Positions 60,116-64,000 of a DNA stretch of 64,000 bases are shown one piece after another. The DNA lies in contig NZ_LMKQ01000001.1 of NCBI RefSeq assembly GCF_001421565.1, positions 2,412,605 to 2,476,604 of the forward strand. Direction: 5' to 3'. Source of the stretch: Agromyces sp. Leaf222 (GTDB lineage Bacteria; Actinomycetota; Actinomycetes; Actinomycetales; Microbacteriaceae). The notes beneath the pieces are model-generated. The model did not search any database and had not been told where the DNA came from. It saw only the letters and a program-made list of their open reading frames with translations. A program made the translations under genes and the position numbers. Position 1 is the stretch's first letter. Each line of letters opens with the position of its first letter.

Positions 60116-61803
60116 CAGTCGGCCGCCCGCAGACGGTGGAGCTGCTCTCGGCGCTCGGCCTGCGCGACCGGGTCGGGAACCGGCAACGAGGCCAGGAGTC
60201 GCTGCGTGTACGCCTGCTGCGGCGCACCGAGCACCTCGCTGCCCGTGCCCTCCTCGACGAGCTTGCCGTGGTAGAGCACCGCGATGCGGTCGGCGAGCAG
60301 GTCGACGACCGCGAGGTCGTGGCTGATGAACAGCGACGCGAACCCGAACTCGCGCTGCAGCTCGGCGAAGAGCTCGAGCACGCGCGCCTGCACCGAGACG
60401 TCCAGCGCGGAGGTCGGCTCGTCGGCGATGAGCAGCTCGGGCTCGAGGGCGAGCGCCCGGGCGAGGCTCGCACGCTGCCGCTGGCCGCCCGAGAGCTCGT
60501 GCGGGTACCGGTCGCCGTAGGCCTTGGGCAGCTGCACCGCCTCGAGCAGCTCGTCGACCCGACGCCGCGCGCCGCGCGCATCGCGGGCTCGCCCGTGGAT
60601 GATGAGCGGCTCCGCCACGCACTCCGCGATCGTGAGCAGCGGGTTGAAGCTCGACGCCGGGTCTTGGAAGACGAAGCCGATACGGCTGCGCAGCGGCCGG
60701 AACTCGCGCTCGCGGATGCCGTTCATCTCGGCGCCGAGCACGCGGAGCGAACCGCCGGTGACCTTCGTGAGGCCGGCGATGGCACGCCCGATCGTGGTCT
60801 TGCCGGAGCCCGACTCGCCGACCAGTCCGAGCACCTCGCCCGGAAGGATCGCGAGGTCGACCCCGCTCACCGCGCGGAAGCCCGTGCGCCCGAACCGGCC
60901 CGGATACTCGATCTCGAGGCCCGTCGCCTGCACCACCGGAACCTGATCGGCCCACCCCTCGGGGCGAACCGCGGCGCGAGCCTCGGCACGCGCCGTGCCG
61001 TGGCCGACGAAGGGCACCGCGGCGAGGAGTGCCTTCGTGTACTCCTCCTGCGGGTTCGCGAACAGCTCGCCGACGGGCGCCTGCTCGATGAGGTTGCCCT
61101 GGTACATGACGGCGACGCGGTCGGCGAGGTCGGCCACGACGCCCATGTTGTGCGTGATGAGCACGATCGCGGCGCCGAACTCGTCGCGGCATCGACGCAG
61201 CAGGTCGAGGATCTCGGCCTGCACCGTGACATCCAGCGCGGTCGTGGGCTCGTCGGCGACGATCAGGCCGGGCTCGAGCACGAGCGCCATCGCGATCACG
61301 ATGCGCTGCTTCTGCCCGCCCGAGAACTGGTGCGGGAAGTGGTCGATGCGCTCCTCGGGGTCGGGGATGCCGACACGACCGAGGATCTCGATGGCCTTCG
61401 CCCTGGCATCGGCCTTCGAGACCTCGCCGTGGGCGCGGATGCCCTCGATGATCTGCCAACCGACCGTGTAGACGGGGTTCAGCGCCGTCGACGGCTCTTG
61501 GAAGACCATCGCGACGTCGGTGCCGCGAACCTCGCGGAGCCGCTGCTTCGAGAGCGAGATGATGTCGCTCTCGCGCGTGCCGGCGCGGTTCGAGAGCACG
61601 ACCGCGCCGCTCGTGGTCGCGGTCTCGGGCAGGAGCCCGAGGATCGTCTTCGCGGTCACGGTCTTGCCGCTGCCCGATTCGCCCACGATCGCGAGCACCT
61701 CACCGCGCTTCACCGAGAGCGAGACGTCGTCGACGGCCTTGACCGCGCCGGCGTCGGTCGCGAACGAGACGCCGAGGTTCCTGATGTCGACCACCGTGCT
61801 CAT
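60115..61803 (-). CDS. Dipeptide ABC transporter ATPase with two nucleotide-binding domains (DppD-DppF fusion type)
   Basis: A 562-residue protein with two complete ATPase domains. The first has GESGSGKTVTAK, SGGQKQRIVIAMAL and IVADEPTTALD; the second has GESGSGKTTIGR, SGGQRQRASLARAL and LIADEPTSALD. Each is followed by the oligopeptide-family linker. Such fused D/F ATPases drive peptide or nickel uptake with DppB/C permeases. ATGA overlap with the DppC-type gene. Confidence 0.95.
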   Translation of the reverse strand: MSTVVDIRNLGVSFATDAGAVKAVDDVSLSVKRGEVLAIVGESGSGKTVTAKTILGLLPETATTSGAVVLSNRAGTRESDIISLSKQRLREVRGTDVAMVFQEPSTALNPVYTVGWQIIEGIRAHGEVSKADARAKAIEILGRVGIPDPEERIDHFPHQFSGGQKQRIVIAMALVLEPGLIVADEPTTALDVTVQAEILDLLRRCRDEFGAAIVLITHNMGVVADLADRVAVMYQGNLIEQAPVGELFANPQEEYTKALLAAVPFVGHGTARAEARAAVRPEGWADQVPVVQATGLEIEYPGRFGRTGFRAVSGVDLAILPGEVLGLVGESGSGKTTIGRAIAGLTKVTGGSLRVLGAEMNGIREREFRPLRSRIGFVFQDPASSFNPLLTIAECVAEPLIIHGRARDARGARRRVDELLEAVQLPKAYGDRYPHELSGGQRQRASLARALALEPELLIADEPTSALDVSVQARVLELFAELQREFGFASLFISHDLAVVDLLADRIAVLYHGKLVEEGTGSEVLGAPQQAYTQRLLASLPVPDPVAQAERREQLHRLRAAD

Positions 61804-62879
61804 GACTTGACCTCGATTCCGTGTTCGTCGAACGTCTCCCCGTCTTCGAGGCCGGCCAGCCCTCCGGGGCCGGCCGTCAGCGTGCCACCGGGCACGACCG
61901 AGGTCTGCGCGACCTGGCCGGCGGCCTTGGCCACGCGGCGGCGACCGCGCAGTCGCGGGTCGGCGAGGTCGTTCAGACTCTCGCCCACGAGGGTGATGCC
62001 GAGCACCGTGAACACGATCGCGAGGCCGGGGAAGAGCGCGGTCCACCAGATGCCGCTCGTGACGTCGGACTGGGCCTTGTTGAGGTCGTACCCCCACTCG
62101 GCGGCCGCGGTCGGCTCGATGCCGAACCCGAGGAAGCCGAGGGCGGCCATCGTGAGGATCGCCTCCGACGAGTTCAGCGTGATGATGAGCGGGAGCGTGC
62201 GGGTCGCGTTGCGGAACACGTGCTTGAACACGATGCGCGAGTTCGACGCGCCGAGCACCTTCGCCGATTCGACGTACGCCTCCGCCTTGATGCGCACCGT
62301 CTCGGCGCGGATCACGCGGAAGTACTGCGGGATGAACACGACCGTGATCGACCCCGCGGCGGCGAGCACGCCGCCCCAGAGGTCGGACTGGCCGCCGGAG
62401 ATCACGATCGAGAGGACGATCGCGAGCAGCAGCGACGGGAACGCGTAGATCGCGTCGCAGACCACCACGAGCACGCGGTCGAGCCATCCGCCGAAGTAGC
62501 CGGAGTAGAGGCCGAGCGCGACACCGATGAAGATCGAGAGCAGCACCGCGATGACGATCACGATGATCGCCGTCTGCGTGCCCCAGATGACCCTCGAGAG
62601 GACGTCGTAGCCGCCGACCGTGGTGCCGAACGGGTGCTCGATCGACGGCGGCTGCTGGGTGCCGAACGCGACGCCGTCGGTCTTGCGCTGCGCGAAGCCG
62701 TACGGCGCGAGCAGCGGCGCGAGGAACGACGTCAGGATGAAGATGGCCATCATGACGAGGCCGGCGACGAGCATGCCCCGCTGCAGGCCCATGCTCTGGC
62801 GGAGCTGGTGCACGATCGGCAGGCGGTCGCGGAGGCGCCGCTTCGGAGTGGTAACGGTGGTGGCGGATGCCGTGGTCAT
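61800..62879 (-). CDS. Dipeptide ABC transporter permease (DppC-type)
   Basis: A 359-residue permease with an N-terminal helix (LVAGLVMMAIFILTSFLAPL) and the transport domain, including the EAA loop ESAKVLGASNSRIVFKHV. The C-terminus is an extra 45-residue hydrophilic tail. It overlaps the ATPase start and lies two bases after the DppB-type gene. Confidence 0.94.
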   Translation of the reverse strand: MTTASATTVTTPKRRLRDRLPIVHQLRQSMGLQRGMLVAGLVMMAIFILTSFLAPLLAPYGFAQRKTDGVAFGTQQPPSIEHPFGTTVGGYDVLSRVIWGTQTAIIVIVIAVLLSIFIGVALGLYSGYFGGWLDRVLVVVCDAIYAFPSLLLAIVLSIVISGGQSDLWGGVLAAAGSITVVFIPQYFRVIRAETVRIKAEAYVESAKVLGASNSRIVFKHVFRNATRTLPLIITLNSSEAILTMAALGFLGFGIEPTAAAEWGYDLNKAQSDVTSGIWWTALFPGLAIVFTVLGITLVGESLNDLADPRLRGRRRVAKAAGQVAQTSVVPGGTLTAGPGGLAGLEDGETFDEHGIEVKS

Positions 62880-62880
62880 C

Positions 62881-63972
62881 TCAGAACCTCACCCTCGGGT
62901 CGATGAACGCGGCGATGATGTCCACGACGAAGTTGGTGAGCGCGACGATGATCGCGAGGAGCACCACGATGCCCTGCACGGCCACGAAGTCTCGCGACTC
63001 GAGGAACTCCGCCAGGGCGAAGCCGAGGCCCTTCCACTCGAACGTCGTCTCGGTCAGCACGGCGCCGGCGAGGAGCAACGCGATCTGCAGGCCGATGACG
63101 GTGATGATCGGGATGAGCGCGGGGCGGTACGCGTGCTTGCGGAGCAGGCGGGACTCGGCCACGCCGCGCGAGCGGGCGGCGTCCACGTAGTCGGTCGAGA
63201 GCGTGCCGATGACGTTCGTGCGCACGAGGCGGAGGAAGATGCCCGCCGTCAGCAGGCCGAGCGCGATCGAGGGCAGCACGACGTGCGCGAGCACGTCGCC
63301 GAGCACGGCGGGGTCGCCGGTCATCAGGGCGTCGATCGTGTAGAACCCGGTCTTGTTCGGCAGGGTCTGCAGTTGCAGCTCGGCTCCGACGCTGGCTCGT
63401 CCGGCGACCGGCAGCCACTTCAGCCACACCGCGAAGATGAGTTTGAGGAGCAGGCCGGCGAAGAAGATCGGCACCGCGTACCAGAAGATGGCGAGCACGC
63501 GGAAGATGGCGTCGGGCGCCTTGTCGCGGTAGTAGGCGGCCGCGAGGCCGAGCGGGATGCCGACGGCGAACGCCACGATGAGCGAGTAGAACACCAGCTC
63601 GAACGTCGCGGGGCCGTAGGTCATGAGCACCTCGACCACCGGACGGTTCGTCGTGAGCGTCGAACCGAAGTCGAACACCGCGATGCGGGAGAGGTACTCG
63701 AGGTACTGGATCAGGATCGGGCGATCGTAGCCGGCGGCTGCGCGCAGCTCGGCGAGCGCCTCGGGGCTCAGCCGGCCGCCCTGCGCGGCCGTGATCGGGT
63801 CGCCCGTCGTGCGCATGAGGAAGAACACGAGCGTGACGAGGATGAAGATCGTCGGGAAGATCAGCAGGAATCGCACGAGCAGATAGCGTGCGAATCCTCC
63901 GCCCTTGGGCTTGGCCTTGACGGCGCCGGGGGTCGGGATGCCTGGCGCCGGCGCCAGATCGACAGCGGACAT
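62881..63972 (-). CDS. Dipeptide ABC transporter permease (DppB-type)
   Basis: A 363-residue permease with six helices; LLVRFLLIFPTIFILVTLVFFLMR begins the family pattern, and the EAA loop is DAARSRGVAESRLLRKHAYR. ATG 63972 has GAGGA five bases upstream; an ATG seven codons earlier is in frame but less likely. The operon's substrate-binding protein gene is expected beyond the right edge. Confidence 0.94.
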   Translation of the reverse strand: MSAVDLAPAPGIPTPGAVKAKPKGGGFARYLLVRFLLIFPTIFILVTLVFFLMRTTGDPITAAQGGRLSPEALAELRAAAGYDRPILIQYLEYLSRIAVFDFGSTLTTNRPVVEVLMTYGPATFELVFYSLIVAFAVGIPLGLAAAYYRDKAPDAIFRVLAIFWYAVPIFFAGLLLKLIFAVWLKWLPVAGRASVGAELQLQTLPNKTGFYTIDALMTGDPAVLGDVLAHVVLPSIALGLLTAGIFLRLVRTNVIGTLSTDYVDAARSRGVAESRLLRKHAYRPALIPIITVIGLQIALLLAGAVLTETTFEWKGLGFALAEFLESRDFVAVQGIVVLLAIIVALTNFVVDIIAAFIDPRVRF

Positions 63973-64000
63973 GGATTCCTCACTGTGAAACATGGAACGG

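Noticed and set aside
61821..62906. Long open frames on the plus strand opposite the ABC transporter genes
   Set aside because: Shadow frames caused by high GC; their translations are low-complexity and the opposite strand carries well-matched ABC proteins.
1..64000. CRISPR arrays, rRNA genes, insertion sequences
   Set aside because: No regularly spaced direct repeats, rRNA sequence or transposase-like proteins were seen.

Overview
The window is high-GC DNA with start usage, overlapping ATGA gene junctions and leaderless promoters typical of Actinobacteria. The gene content (actinobacterial T4SS with an SCO6880-type protein, DUF2637, DUF4913, CmtR-type metal sensors, an EspR-like regulator) suggests a Microbacteriaceae-like actinobacterium; genus cannot be told from this sequence. 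Two blocks are visible: about 53 kb of accessory DNA that looks like one integrative and conjugative element (ICE) carrying metal and redox cargo (1-53234), and ordinary chromosome (53235-64000). The junction is a tRNA gene with anticodon CAT (53235-53308, minus strand), with an excisionase and a tyrosine integrase directly at its 3' side. The far attachment site was not found and presumably lies left of the window.

Cargo, 1-20841: an ArsO-like flavin monooxygenase with a divergent ArsR; a CmtR-type sensor, P1B-4-like metal ATPase and DsbA-like thioredoxin in one overlapping operon; a minus-strand extracytoplasmic biogenesis operon (Lnt-like acyltransferase, small membrane protein, M23 peptidase, DsbA-like, TlpA-like, CcdA, CopD-CtaG fusion, CtaG); a CmtR sensor with a CDF zinc/cadmium exporter; a copper/iron set (CopC-like, PCu(A)C chaperone, Tat-exported Dyp peroxidase); and a MerR-controlled unit with a MerF-like 2-TM protein, a CC-motif small protein and an ACR3/bile-acid-symporter-type exporter. 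The likely role is survival of metal and oxidative stress together with maintenance of envelope thiol/copper chemistry and terminal oxidase assembly.

Transfer and maintenance, 20909-53003: an Arg-rich repeat protein, small accessory proteins and a MobF relaxase/helicase (minus strand); a defence patch with a BcgI-like fused nuclease-methyltransferase, its specificity subunit and a divergent uracil-DNA-glycosylase-fold protein; a minus-strand regulatory operon (EspR-like repressor, ImmA/IrrE metalloprotease, DUF6545 membrane protein, alpha/beta hydrolase) separated by four copies of a 14-15 bp palindrome from a long plus-strand transfer operon. That operon encodes ArdC-like antirestriction protein, Prim-Pol, DUF2637 membrane-HTH protein, ParB, a membrane-anchored protein, M23 peptidase, two pilin-like proteins, VirB6-like, SCO6880-like, VirB4-like, DprA-like, VirD4-like coupling protein, SSB and DUF4913 protein. 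The repressor/ImmA pair probably holds the transfer operon off until a signal, perhaps sensed by the membrane protein, relieves repression.

Chromosome, 53235-64000: GT4 glycosyltransferase, DMT transporter, peptide deformylase, AzlC/AzlD amino-acid exporter, gamma-glutamylcyclotransferase-like protein, tRNA-Asn with a terminator, a 2-hydroxyacid dehydrogenase, and a dipeptide/oligopeptide ABC transporter whose substrate-binding protein would lie beyond the right edge. No rRNA, CRISPR array or transposase was seen.
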